From: Floccularia luteovirens
Taxonomy: Eukaryota; Basidiomycota; Agaricomycetes; Agaricales; Squamanitaceae
Direction: 5' to 3'
NCBI GenBank assembly: GCA_009739215.1
Contig: VSJF01000002.1
Coordinates: forward strand, 620,001 to 684,000
Length of the DNA: 64,000 bases
The position numbers were made by a program, and so were the translations under genes. This document shows, in pieces, positions 25,324 through 36,769 of the stretch. The first letter of the stretch is position 1; each line of letters starts with the position of its first letter. The notes beneath the pieces were generated by a model that saw only the letters and a list, made by a program, of their open reading frames with translations, was not told the DNA's origin and ran no database searches.

Positions 25324-26555
25324 TTACTTAGTACTTTCTCCCTCTTCAGCCCCCTTCTCAGCATCCTTCAACATTAGATCCCTCCACCTAGTAGTGCGGG
25401 CATTGATACACCACGTGGTGAACCACGCTCTCATTCCCCTCCAGTCTCGGCGCTCATAGTCGTACAGAATCCAATTTCTTTCGTTTCCAGTGACTCCAGT
25501 GACATCAAGTGCTTTCTGAACCGTCCAGCCTGATTGCGTTGGGCCGAATGTTGGGTAATTGAGCAAGATGAAAGCTTTATCCATTTCTGAGAGGACGTTG
25601 TTCCGTTGTATCTCATATCTTTGCGCATTCAGGGTCCAGGGCATGGAGTACCTGTGTCATGCAAATATAGTGATAAGGTGAAAATGGAAGTTAGAGAGCA
25701 GCCAGAGCTATATATTTGGACAACGGACATCATAATTGAATAGAAATCAAGTGCAGAGTAGTTGCTGACTTCCCAACTTTGCAGTACGTTCAGGACTTGT
25801 TGTCTGGTTTGGTTGGCATCCCAGCCCTGAGTTAACAAGTAGTACCTCAGTACTTCTACAGGAAAATTCCGCGTTGATAACATAGCCATGGTCATGACAA
25901 ATAAAATGTACAAACCATTTTCAAGTAACGTCAGCTTCTCGCCCCTGCGTGGAGACTGATGCTCATGCTGCATCCCCAGGGTGTGGCCAAATTCATGGAG
26001 TATGAGGCCCCTCTCATCTTGACTAAGTTGGGGGTTACTATCAACGTTTTCAAGGTTCATAGTAGCTTGAAAGGGGGATATACTTCTATCTTGAATATTT
26101 CGTCCAAGGTGAGACCAGTTCCCGGCCCTTGGGGTGAACGAGATGCGCACAGTCGCATTTCCTGATACGAACTGGAACTTGATATTTGCATACTGTTCCC
26201 AATCACGAACAGTGCTCATCACTTTTTCCCGTTGCGCGGGTGTACTAGGCCCAATGAAAGCGCAGGTAAGAGTCTAACAAAGACAATTAACACACTAAGA
26301 ACTAGTGGACAAGAAATTGTCTACCGTGCCAGCATCCCACATCAATGACGCGTTTACAAAGACGGCATGCATGACATGCAAACCTCCATGATGCGTGTGG
26401 CCTTTACTGACTGGAAGTGTTGTATCTATCGTAGCACAGACACTTTTGTACCATTCAGGTTGTTCTTCCTTCTCATCTACATGGTCAGTAGTAAGAATCC
26501 CAGGTACAACAGGTACGTTGGCAGTATCTGGGTTTTCGGTGGTTTCAGAAGACAT
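25324..26555 (-). CDS. Metzincin-type zinc metalloprotease
   Basis: Predicted 347-aa zinc peptidase. Exons 26555-26325, 26273-25916, 25855-25729 and 25651-25324. The zinc site HEFGHTLGMQHEHQSP fits HExxHxxGxxHE of metzincins (astacin-like spacing), preceded by the domain start in TLTCAFIGPSTPAQREKVMS and SFTPRAGNWSHLGR. The Met-turn is read across intron 3 as SIM-MYSMP, as expected downstream of the zinc helix. There is no obvious signal peptide; the N-terminus is acidic and polar (MSSETTENPDTANVP), so secretion, if any, is unconventional, or an upstream exon is missing. Intron 3 starts with GTCCGT, a less common donor. A truncated copy lies at 18390-18890. Substrate unknown. Confidence 0.85.
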
Positions 26556-27315
26556 TGTGAGGAGAAAGTGAGTTGCTTACTTTCATCTGTTGCAACAACA
26601 TTTATACCATACTCATAGTATACATAGGGGGTTTTCCAAGTTGTCAAAGTTAAAAGTAGGTTAACAGGTAGGAGGCCTGGGTTGATATAAGCGTTCCGCG
26701 GCTACCCGGGGCTCTGGCAGGAAGGTAAAATTGAACGGCCCCTTGCAAAAATATAAAGATATCGGATGGTCGGTTATGCTCAGAAAATATTTGGTGCAGT
26801 AACAGCACGGAACTGGAGGTCCATCTCTAGCGTATTGAGGAACATCACTTCCCTGAACATTTGAGTTACAACAATATGTCAGTAGCTTTTGGGTACACAT
26901 ATTGTTTTGTCCCCTCCGGAGGCAATGTTCAGTGTAATATGGGGGAAAATATTTAGAGCTGTGACTTATATTAAGCACAAGTTATTGAATGTTAAGAGAG
27001 ATTATTAATAACTTATCTATTTTCTCTTTTAGCATAGAGTTCTGGGTTCTGTGAGAGGTAGTTGAGCATAGAGATGAAAGGTTGGCCATCAGGGGTAATC
27101 GGACAAAAATATTGCTTATAATGACATGTGGGAACGTAACAGAGAGAAAGAGGATAAAGTGATGTAGCAAACATATTATCGGCTACGTGAAACCAACAGG
27201 GGACAATGTGTCAAAGATTATCTGCAGGCAACCACCTCGATCCGGATCTATGGATTCTGGGAATTATTTTTGTGCGAACCAACGAGAGGATATGGATACC
27301 CACTTAATAGGAGAG
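26556..27315. other. Intergenic, nothing recognised
   Basis: Contains the promoter region of the protease (minus strand) and AT-rich sequence without a supportable gene. Confidence 0.45.
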
Positions 27316-27765
27316 GTCGTACGTTGCGAGACTATCAAAATCTTTGTTGCTTTATCGACACCAGCAGGGACCTTGATAGTTCTCTGGGCTCCAGTATTAT
27401 CTTGGTACCTAAAATAGGTCGGGGGGTTACAACTTGTGTTTTCCGCGCGTTCGTGGATGGCTCTACCAGAATTGAAAGTGTGGAACTAGTTTATGTATGC
27501 GACAGTTGCCTGTCCATGACCATTCCAGCATTAATAACCCGGTCCTACCATTGCGGGTACAAATGTGCAGGCAAGTCCATCTGCATATCCCTGTTCTTGG
27601 CTGTTTGAAGGGAGTCGGTCAAATCGGACCGAAGCGCCATACCCTGGCGGCAAGTAGCGACATACAAATGGATCGTTGTATCCTTCGTATGCAACGGTCT
27701 CAGATTGTGCATTGGCAGAAATGCCGAATGAGACAAAAGCCAGTACTAGAAGAGAAATTTTATGG
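27316..27765 (-). pseudogene. Decayed small secreted protein, family shared with 36091 and 38199
   Basis: On the minus strand a signal-peptide-like segment (LLVLAFVSFGISANAQ) leads into a Cys-containing segment (NDPFVCRYLPPGYG, then SQEQGYADGLACTF). A GPGY-stop-CWNGHG follows, where the homologue at 36091 reads GPGTRCWNGGG. After a gap the family C-terminus appears (YFRYQDNTGAQRTIKVPAGV, then NKDFDSLATYDLSY and a stop). There is no ATG in frame (ATA where a start is expected), one in-frame stop and a deletion between IKVPAGVDKA and NKDF. It is therefore a pseudogene, although an undetected intron could remove part of the damage. Confidence 0.72.
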
Positions 27766-28371
27766 GAGGAAAATGTTTTTGTTGAAGGCAGGTGTCATAA
27801 TTCGTAGTGTCTTATACCTGAGGTGTATAGCCTTCCAAGACGGCTTAATTAACGGGTTAGGGAGAAGACGCCGAATAGCACACATAATAATCGGATTGTT
27901 CATAAACATGGGCATTGTCCGACCAGGATCGTATAAAAGTTAATTTAATGACTGAATGGGACAGATAAGCTTTGAGTGACTAACATTACATGTGTTCTTT
28001 TAAAACTGACCTTGTGATGTGTTGAATTAAAACTATAGGTTATCTAGCGTTGCACACTCGGTAGCTGGAAATCCGCTTGATTGACCACCTATTGCTTTGA
28101 AACAACTTGTGGAGAATCCTTCAAAGGCCTACAGACCGTTGTTACTTCATAGGTTGGTGCAGTGAGGCCGGCGCAAAAAGAGTGGCAAGGGAAACTCACC
28201 TAGTTCATTGAACAATCTGTGAACAGTTCAAACGCTGTATAAGCGTGTAGGAATATAGTTCATGTGTATATCCAGCTACTGTACAAGAGGAAGTGTAAAT
28301 TTGGCACGAACAGTGGTGTGCAATGATCAATTCACACTCCGGCTCTCTACAGCGACAACAATGACAATGCA

Positions 28372-30171
28372 ATGGACATTTTCGACCGTCTGCATTCAAT
28401 TCACGCTGATTCGGCTTTTGTGAATATCGTTCACGACAACTACAAAGACGTCCCCATCGTTGCGAACCTCCGTTGCGGAGAATGGTATACCAATCCGTCC
28501 ATCGTCCATCCTGCCCCCCAAGCCTACTTCAAATCAACGGATGGACATTATGGCAACTGGATGTTTAACCTTCGCCGTCCTAACCTCCACCTTCTCCCAC
28601 TCACTATCCAGAACAACGCGTTTGTGATGTGTTTTTTTCTACACCAGGTCCATTGTCTGATCGTGATATCAATCCATAGGCTTATTATAGTAGATTCGAC
28701 GCGTGCAGGCAAACGCATCCCAGACGCTCTTTCTAAATCAGTTCCTATCTGGTGTGCAGTCATAAACCGCGCTCTCATCTTGCGTTTTTCAAAGCCAGTA
28801 CATCCGTTCCAACATGATTCTAATGCTTGTCTTCATACACCACCGGATGTTGTCAGTCCCCAGGAACACCACCAAATTGAACTTCGTATTGATGCATGGG
28901 CTGAAGCTCTTGCTGTGCGTAGGTTACATTACACCATCTATGGGGTTATTACTGAAAACTGAGAGCAGAATTCATCTTATCAACTGCCTGAGCTGTGTGT
29001 ACCGCTTCGACCTTTGTGGATAACTCCCGCAAATCGTCTACTCCCCCCGCTACCGCACCACCCAAGTACGCTAACTGCTATTGGTATTCTCCGTTTTGAA
29101 TGTTTATCGCTTGAGCATAGTCTCGTTTATCCCTGTCATATGTGTCTCCGCTTCTCCAACAGCCGCCGAGTTCACGTATTCAGAAGCAACGTCTAATCAT
29201 CCATTCACTTACATACAAGGGTCTGGAGACGATCACGAACTCTGGGGTATGGTAGGTTATATTCCTTCTCCTTTGCAGCATAGAAGTTTACTTTTAATGT
29301 GTAGGGCCTTACTCCTTCCCTTTACTGGACTCACCAAGCGCGCCTTCTTTCAGCCTCCAGAGAGGACCTCCCTGCTATTGTACAAGGTGTTATCTCCGAT
29401 GTAGCTGTCAAGATTATTCCGTCCTCTCTTCCATCTCTCTCACTATCCACAATCCCAGACAAGCAATTGGTGTCAAAACCCAAACCTAGCATAATACCGC
29501 AGACAGGTGGACGCATCATGCTTTGTGAGCTCGGTGAACTCCCTCAATGGGTGCGAGCGCATTTGTTTGAACAAGTTACCCATATTCCAAAGCGCGATAA
29601 TGCCCAGTCAGAAGAACAGGATGATCCAATTCAGGACATCGCATACATTGTATTGTTGCCTCCAGAATTGCGAAAATCACAAGTTCAGAGAGAAAATCAG
29701 AAGGAGGGGGAAGCACCAGAATCTGGGTCACAATCCCGAGAAAATTCAAGCATCCTTGCTCTTTTACTCCCTTTTGGGAAGAAAGGGCACGCATACCTTG
29801 TATCCGAGACGTTTCCTGAAGCAGTCCGCTTTGCACGAGCTATACTTTTCGGTCAGGATGAAAACAATGGGGGAAATAACCAGCATAGATGTATATGTGT
29901 AGCCTGTGATAGCGGTTCAGACGCAAATGTTGGGGTTGCACTGGTCTTACTACAAACCTTTTTCGGGGACCTAGATCATACAGATGATGTAAAATTGACG
30001 TCGCCTCAGACGAATCCAACTATTACAGCATCAACGGTGTCTAAGAAGACTCTCAAGACACGATTGGAATGGATTATTGGTAGCCGACCAGGCTCGAACC
30101 CTGCGAGAGGGACGTTACAACGTGTCAACGAGTACTTCATGTCTCGTGAGCGGGTAGGTAAGATGTGTTAG
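28372..30171 (+). CDS. RIT1: tRNA A64-2'-O-ribosylphosphate transferase
   Basis: Enzyme that adds ribosyl phosphate to A64 of initiator tRNA-Met, keeping it out of elongation. Exons 28372-28619, 28680-28914, 28969-29083, 29121-29251 and 29305-30171 give 531 aa, near the yeast length (~513). Family signatures: LRCGEWYTNP, AYFKSTDGHYGNWMFNLRRP, the core LIIVDSTRAGKRIPDALSK and VPIWCAVINRA, LRPLWITPA, FIPVICVSASPTA, FTYIQGSGDDHELW, and a C-terminal dual-specificity-phosphatase-like half. The start MDIFDRLHSIHADSAFV fits the beginning of the domain. The end may differ: a donor GTAGGT after the codon for residue R (about 30151) and an acceptor near 30242 would replace the last few residues with ~45 others in open frame. 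Confidence 0.92.
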
Positions 30172-30605
30172 CGCCACGCAGTACGCAGTGGGTTAGGAAT
30201 ATTAGGACTAAAATATAAACTACAAATACTATTTAACTGCAGTTTCTTGATCACAGCATCAATTCTGGAATCGGATGGGGACTGACTGCGGGGTTATCCA
30301 ATCCAATGACTCACAACCAACTTACCCATGTGGTACTATCCCACATGCCAGTACCCGGACGCAGCAAGTTAGGCGTGCGGGAATAGCGGAGAAGTACCTT
30401 TCAACGAACCATATCCGCAGCGTGGTTTTCATCACTAATTGGGCCTCTTTTGGGTCGTTGTTCTGTGTTCAAAACCATATGTAACAAGTTGACTTATCAT
30501 TTGTCAACTTCGCCGTTCTATAACCTCTTCCCCCACCCGGAACGACTCATAGCAGCATTCCGCTGAGACACCGCGCTAGTGGTCTAGATTTCTACATTCA
30601 ATACT

Positions 30606-31196
30606 ATGGTCATCATAGACGAGACTAATGCTGACGGCTCACCATCGAAAGCTGCGAGAAGCATATCACCAGCAAGTGAAGGCGCACCTACAATCACACC
30701 CAACACAATTCCAGCAGCGGCTCCCCCACCCTATGCTCAGGCGTCATCCCGCCCAGGACCCGTACGCCCAACTCCCCAGCCGTATCGTACCATCGTCGTC
30801 CATGTGCCCCATGATTCTCTAGCCGCACACATAGATGATTCGTCTTTACGTGCAGCCTTCAGGTTCTTCTGGGCTTGGCTTGTAGCGATACTCATAATCT
30901 CGTTAGCTGGTATGGTATTTGGCAGTTTCAATTCAGTGACAATCAGATATATCACGGTACGTGATTTCTTTCTTTCTTTCCAACCCGATGAACTTTTAAG
31001 CTGATCATTTTTTGACTAGTTTGACAAAATCTTTCCAACTGTGCGGACTTATCTGGCACATCTGTACGCTACAACTCCACAGGTGACTTGTACGACTCCA
31101 GTAGAAATTCCTCATCCGACTACAACCGGACTTGCAGCTGTCACCGGACGTGTGTTCCCCATCGCATACCCACCCAATTTGGGGCAATATACATGA
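30606..31196 (+). CDS. Short proline-rich single-pass membrane protein
   Basis: Predicted 175 aa from exons 30606-30956 and 31020-31196. The N-terminal half is polar and proline-rich with a PPPYAQ motif. One strong membrane segment follows (FFWAWLVAILIISLAGMVFG), then a short C-terminal part with IPHPTTTGLAAVTG. It resembles the N-terminal arrangement of the next gene (proline-rich, PPxY-type motif, one TM) but lacks the long repeat domain, so it may be a shortened relative. PPxY motifs can bind WW-domain ubiquitin ligases; that is inference. The second intron-like stretch (31020-31081) is in open frame and could also be spliced out. Confidence 0.65.
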
Positions 31197-31746
31197 ATAA
31201 AATCACAAAATCGCGAACACACCCCACCCCAACTCTATACTTTAATGACACTTTTTAAATACAGACCTGCTCTTCAGAGAGCTCGATATAGCTACGGGAC
31301 GCCCCTAACAGACGTCCGTCTTTCTGTATCTGATTGATGAATATGTATGGGTCGGATCGACCCGTACCACGGTGAAGCTTATGGGTACATGGCTGATAGG
31401 TGCGCATGTATACCGCATCTGGTATCAGGGACCGTGTGCTGCGCACAGTAATTTAATGAATTTGTATTGTGTATGTATTCTTTTTGACAATGGAGATGAA
31501 TACCAGTAAGTAGGCATTCGAAAAGGGTTGATGGATCATGAGAGCATGTCTTTCCCAAAAGGTGCATAGATAACTCCTGTATTACTCAGTGCACGATTCT
31601 TCGGTGACATTCGCATGTGATGAAGATAGTATTTATGATGATCAGAAGCTGTGTTGGAATGATAGTTCGCGCAGTCGTCATTGAGTGGAGAAGCGTTCTT
31701 TTATAGTTTGTGGAGAAAGACTAAATTTAGGCTGCTGTGGTGGAAT

Positions 31747-33604
31747 ATGAGACGCAGTACCGCAGCACGTCTTGTTCTCTTATTTATCATTCCAGAACAA
31801 CTTATATACACCCCATCAACTACATCGAAGCGTCCATGTTCCTCAAATCATCAAAGGTTGATCAACAAGCACCTCAGCAGAGAAACGGCGGTGCTTCAGG
31901 TCATCCCAAACGGCAACGAACCACCACCGCCAGCATACCAAAATTATCCAGTCCAACCGTATCCAATTGTGCAACCATATCCTGCAAGGCCTATGTTTCG
32001 TGAATCACCAGGATGGAGGTTCTGCCGTGCCTTTACGGCTGCGATCTTGATCTGGATGTTACTGAGCATTTTCGTACAAAGCCTTGTATCTCTGGCACAC
32101 TGGAACCATGGCCAAAATGTAAGTATTGTATACATCCTCGCTCGAGCGTAACAGACCCTCTCTCTACATGTTTTCTTTCTTTTGTTTTTCCATTCCATCT
32201 TGTCATGTCATTCATCAAGCTTACTCCAACAATTTACTACTTAGGGTTGGGGCTCCACCTACCCTATTCCAGCCAATATTGAAGTTGACAGATGTGTTGG
32301 TGGTCGTGACGGTAGCGATTGGTCTAATCAGCCGTTCTTGTTGAACAACGAACAAGCTCTCGGCGTTCCACTCACCAACTTAGTACCAGAATCCGCGTTT
32401 CCGCTGTCATCCACCACCTCATTTGAATTGCCTCTATCTGCTAACGCCCTATTCTTGATCTCCCGTGGCCCATTATCTTCTGGCACAGTTGATGTTGTGA
32501 CATCTCCTACTCAAAGGGATGTTGTCCGAGTTCATGTGGAGGTCAAATATTTCCGCACAAATGTTCGTGATCTTCTCAAAGCGTGCTTAGTACGACAGAA
32601 AGGAGGCGAATATGGTGTTGGGATCTTTGTGAGTTCTTTTCAAGATCGTTTCTTCTGATATTAAAGATGTGTTTGTATTTGAAGTCTCCTGAAAACAGAT
32701 GGCGTGGGCGTTGGGGCATTGAAGAACACCTATTTGTTCACACCACCGTCGTTCTCCCTACTTCCAAAAATGGTCTACCACTGCGAATCAACCGCTTCAA
32801 GACGGATGTGCCAAACACTGTACAAACACTCGATAAACTCGCAGGTAGCGTTGATTTCAGGTCAATTTTCTTGAGAGGTTCCAACGCTGCAATAAATGTC
32901 AATGTATGTCTCCAAGCTCCATCATATATTCAGCTATTCTTACAGTCCATTACCAAGTCTCTGAAAGCATTTACTGCGGACATACGCACATCGAATAGTC
33001 CTATTCAAGGAATTTTCAACATTTCGGACAATATTGTTTTGCATACATCAAATGCACCCATCAAAGTCGACGTCGGTTTGAATAATACTGGTAAAAACCC
33101 CATCGAACTCAAGATGGAAACCAGCAACAAGTAAGCAAAGTTGCATACTCATCCTTTAACACATTACTTATAACATTATTTAGTATCCTTGATGCTGCAA
33201 TCAGCCTTTTCTCAGAATCAAAATCCACTCCAGGAGGTGCATTTGATATCAGAGGTAGAACGTCTAATGGCCCTCTCAAAATAAGTTTCCCAACCGCACC
33301 CGTTGGGTCCCTCCTCTCCCTGGAGGCGCGAACCTCAAATTCTCCTGCACTAGTTTCTTTACACCCTACTTATGAAGGCACATTTAATCTTCACACATCA
33401 AACAATGCTGCTCAGGTTCATGAAGACCCGGATGTGCAAGATCCCAGTGGGCAGAAGAGGCAAAGGGTTGTGAAGTATAGTGTTAGGAAGACTACGGTCG
33501 AAGGGAGCGTATATTGGTCGAAGATTGGAGAAAGAAAGAATGTTGGTGAACATGGAAAGGTTGATGTGAGAACTTCAAACTCACCCCTCACTTTGAACGT
33601 TTGA
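31747..33604 (+). CDS. Single-pass membrane protein with TSN-type beta repeats (DUF7330-like)
   Basis: Exons: 31747(?)-32118, 32245-32638, 32685-32903, 32946-33130 and 33184-33604; all junctions keep frame. The N-terminus has a proline/tyrosine-rich part (EPPPPAYQNYPVQPYP) and one TM span (FTAAILIWMLLSIFVQSLV). The large C-terminal part carries at least six spaced motifs of the form (R/H)TSN(S/A/G)P: RTSNSPI, HTSNAPI, RTSNGPL, RTSNSPA, HTSNNAA and the terminal RTSNSPLTLNV. Such spacing suggests a beta-solenoid like DUF4097-type domains; similar fungal proteins are classed as DUF7330. The start is unsure: the ATG at 31747 is in frame but encodes an odd leader, and another ATG at 31836 is out of frame. 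Probably a cell-surface protein; function unknown. Confidence 0.72.
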
Positions 33605-34589
33605 AGTGTTGTTGAGGATATACTCCGGCTGGTTCAGCTGGATTTTTTTGTATGGTTTATTCTTCTCATCTAAAAAAATATGTAACCGTTGTAATGCTAA
33701 TAATAACACCGCTATCAACTTGTTCAATTATGCACATTGATGTTTGGGTGTGAATACCAGGAAAACTTCAAGCTACTGCCGTCATGTCTTCCCGTATCCC
33801 TTCCCTCTATATTCTGTTAATAAGAACCATAGACATCAGAAAACCTGAAAATTTCAAAACACACCTGCAGTCCAATGCCAAACAAACCCATAGATGATGG
33901 AATACCGTTAAATCCTGAGGTCTCGTTATTCACTACACCGATGACATAGTCATTTAGAGTAAAACCCGCCAATGCCTATAGTGTCTGTGGCTGTGATGCC
34001 AGTGGCAATTTCTTCGACGGCCAATGTGGTCGCGTAGGCCTCACCAGTTGCTTTGAAGGTAGAACTCAAATCACTTCTAAATGACGTTTAATTCTAATGA
34101 GAATATCGATACTTTTAGGATGCCATTATGCAAAACACTAATGTTCAGCACTCACACCAGGTCCCCCCACCCACAATTGTGCAATTTGGCGCAAACACAA
34201 ATAAGTCTGAGGATGCTGAATTTACTACTAAACTAACATTGCCGGGAGGGGATGCCAAGAGCTATAGTTGTCACTACGTAGTTGGCGTCACATTGGCTGC
34301 ATCGAAACATATAAGATGGTGCGACTAGTATATTCTTTGGAGGTATGTACTCACATGCTGATGAGTGGTAATGTCGTAGGGAAGAACGATCATGTTCTTT
34401 TTTAACCGACTGATTTGGTCGTCTGTATGTAATTGAGAAGACACCCAGGGGATAACGCACTACCACAAGGTGGCATTCATCAGCAGCCCTGTGTTGTCGT
34501 GAATTTTTTTTTTGAATTCGTGTTGTTCATTGGGCTGATGCCCTATGGAGATCATTACATGCGTTTCTGATAATCTTTCGGGATATGAG

Positions 34590-34895
34590 ACCTATTGAGG
34601 TGGACCATCATCCTTGCTGCTAGGGACTTTGTGCTAACAGATATTAGCAAGAGAAATCCGTGAACTGCAGGGGATGGTTCACCTATCCTCCCAACTTTCA
34701 TCCATATAAACTCTTTGTATTAAATGTCACGGTGTACATGGCGGTTGCTTGATTCGATTTGTCTGTTATATATAAAATAAATCTATTCTGTCAATTCAAA
34801 GACGGTCTTCATGCTGTACATGCAAGATATTGAAAGCTGGAGTAATCTTGTCACCGTCTTTCCTCGTGCACCCCAAGTTTCATCACCATCTTAGT
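34590..34895 (+). repeat. Decayed copy of the secreted-protein 3' flank and SET-gene 5' end
   Basis: TATTGAGGTGG at 34593 and GGACTTTGTGCTAA at about 34625 match TATTGAGGTAGG and GGACTTTGTGCTAA after the stop codon of the 36091 gene. Further on, CCCCAAGTTTCATCACC (about 34871) matches the SET-gene coding start region (about 36931). The SET frame is stopped soon after, so this is a non-functional remnant. Confidence 0.72.
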
Positions 34896-36010
34896 GTGTA
34901 GGGGCGGGTCGGATGCAAGTATGAAAAAAGGATATGAATATAAAGTATGACGTCATGAATTCAAGGTGGATCAATCGACACGCAGCTCATCAAGCGACTG
35001 ACATTTTTATTTCTTGAGGTATGTAGTTGAGTTTGGTATTTTGGTGATAGCATTGGCCACTACATCGGTTCTCAATCTCTGATGTCATAAATGAAACAAT
35101 ATCTTCACATTGGAGTCTTGGATTGACTTTGTGACCATGCATGATGGGTGTTCATGAAATCCCTGTTGTCAACCCGAGGCCTTCAAATTTTCAACCAGGC
35201 GGCGCTTTATGAACTGAATGTGCTGTGGTTAAACTTACGGTCCCTTCTCCACCAGAGAAGTCTTTGAGAAGGTCAAGAATAAGAACACGGGTGGAGAAAA
35301 GCAGTAGAAGGAACGAGAAATAAGGGACTTTCCCGATGACGGGAATATGGTGGGGAATTGGCTGGGAGGCTGGCAAAAAGGCTTGTGAAGAAGCATTTAA
35401 GCTGCCAACTCCGTCACTGAAGATAATGCATAACTTCAGGATGCAGGAAACTAGTTATCAGGTGTATCAGGACTAGTAGTTACATGGTATCCTGGAGTAG
35501 GGAATAATTAACCATTGCTATTAAATTGAACTGATCCCGATCCCTGTGTTAAAAAAGTGAGAGAAAGTCAAAAATTTGAACACATATCGTAATTCGTGGT
35601 CGGATAGCTGGAAACACCGACACTCAATTTGTTCACCTGCCCAGGGAAATATTACACACAGGGGTCAGGAGTAATACCGATAATCTGCAAACTTCAAGAG
35701 AAGAAAAGGTTGGTCCCAGACTCCAATCGTATGTAATAGTATTCGTTTGTCTTTCCAATCTTGGGGGAATGGCAGTCAATTCGGGAGCATGTTTTCTTAA
35801 TGAGAATTCATTGAACAGGGCGGTATCAAAGGTAGTATTATCTCTGGGTTCTATCTGGGGTGTTGATGAACATCTGACAGAGCAATTTAGAGCATAATAG
35901 CTTCTTTGTTGATTCAAGAGACATAGACTCTAACTATGGTGACAACTGTTCAGCGTACCTCCACATTATGTTTAAAGTTGTATTGGTAAAATCTTCAGCA
36001 GCCTGTCATG

Positions 36011-36018
36011 TATAAAAG
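36011..36018 (+). promoter_or_regulatory. TATA box for the secreted-protein gene at 36091
   Basis: TATAAAAG lies 73 bp before the ATG, a common distance for strongly expressed basidiomycete secreted-protein genes. The segment between has no other start codon in frame. Confidence 0.6.
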
Positions 36019-36090
36019 GGTAATGAGGTGAAGTGGAATAATCAGCATTAGCAACGGTCCTCTCACCAAAGAAGCTAGTCCAATATCAAC

Positions 36091-36629
36091 ATGTATTTCT
36101 CTTACTTCATTCCTCTCTTTACTCTCGCCGCTACATTCAGTCCCCTTCCTGCCAATGCGCAGATCGTCAGCTATGGGGGATTTCAGAATCAAATTGCTTG
36201 CAGTGGTCCATACTTTTATTGCAGAGATACGGGCGGATATTGCTGCAAGTTACCCAATGACTATGAGCTTCTGCCCAGTTCTGGGACCTCCCTGCGGGTG
36301 CACAAGGCCAAGGATATTCAACGTTGGGTTCGGAGTGCGTTGGACACATATTTAATGTTTATGGCCCAGGCACGAGGTGCTGGAATGGTGGAGGGCGTAG
36401 AGCACCCCGCTTGAGTTGGTTCAACTTAGGTAGACGGGATGGAAGAATCGAGGCACCCACAGGAAAGGCGAATTGTACTGTGCCGCCTAGCTACTTTAGG
36501 TATGAAGATAGTGCAGGAATCGAAAAGAAGATCAAAGTCCCTACCGACGTAGAAGACGCAGCGGAGAAGATAACCGAGCTCTATTCCAACAAAGATTACG
36601 AGAGCCTTGCGGGATACGATACTTATTGA
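36091..36629 (+). CDS. Small secreted Cys-rich protein (family with 27316 and 38199)
   Basis: Begins with a clear signal peptide (FIPLFTLAATFSPLPANAQ). The next part, IVSYGGFQNQIACSGPYFYC, is in frame, but the conserved remainder (SECVGHIFNVYGPGTRCWNG and the C-terminus PSYFRYEDSAGIEKKIKVP, then NKDYESLAGYDTY) is in another frame. One intron at about 36203-36267 would join them in an open 157-aa protein; its donor GTGGTC is weak. Alternatively the gene carries a frameshift, because the Cys-rich segment inside that putative intron (YCRDTGGYCC) resembles WCTDGGAYCW in the 38199 homologue. No known domain is recognised. The C-terminal KVPTDVE ... ESLAGY block is the family hallmark. Confidence 0.6.
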
Positions 36630-36769
36630 GGTAGGCTCGTCATCACTGCTCGGGACTTTGTGCTAAGAAATATTAGCTAGAGAAATTCGTGAAGCGCAAG
36701 GGATAGCAATAAGTACTGTAGCCATGGACTAATCATTCTCTTGAATGTTTACAAATTTTGTGGAATAAA

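Larger units (their letters stand above)
33605..36090. other. Intergenic with decayed duplications
   Basis: No intact gene. A Cys-rich reading at 33965-34060 (PANAYSVCGCDASGNFF, then QCGRVGLTSCFEG) could be part of a decayed secreted peptide. The stretch 34590-34895 resembles 36622-36960 (see its own entry). The final ~90 bases carry the promoter of the gene at 36091. Confidence 0.5.
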
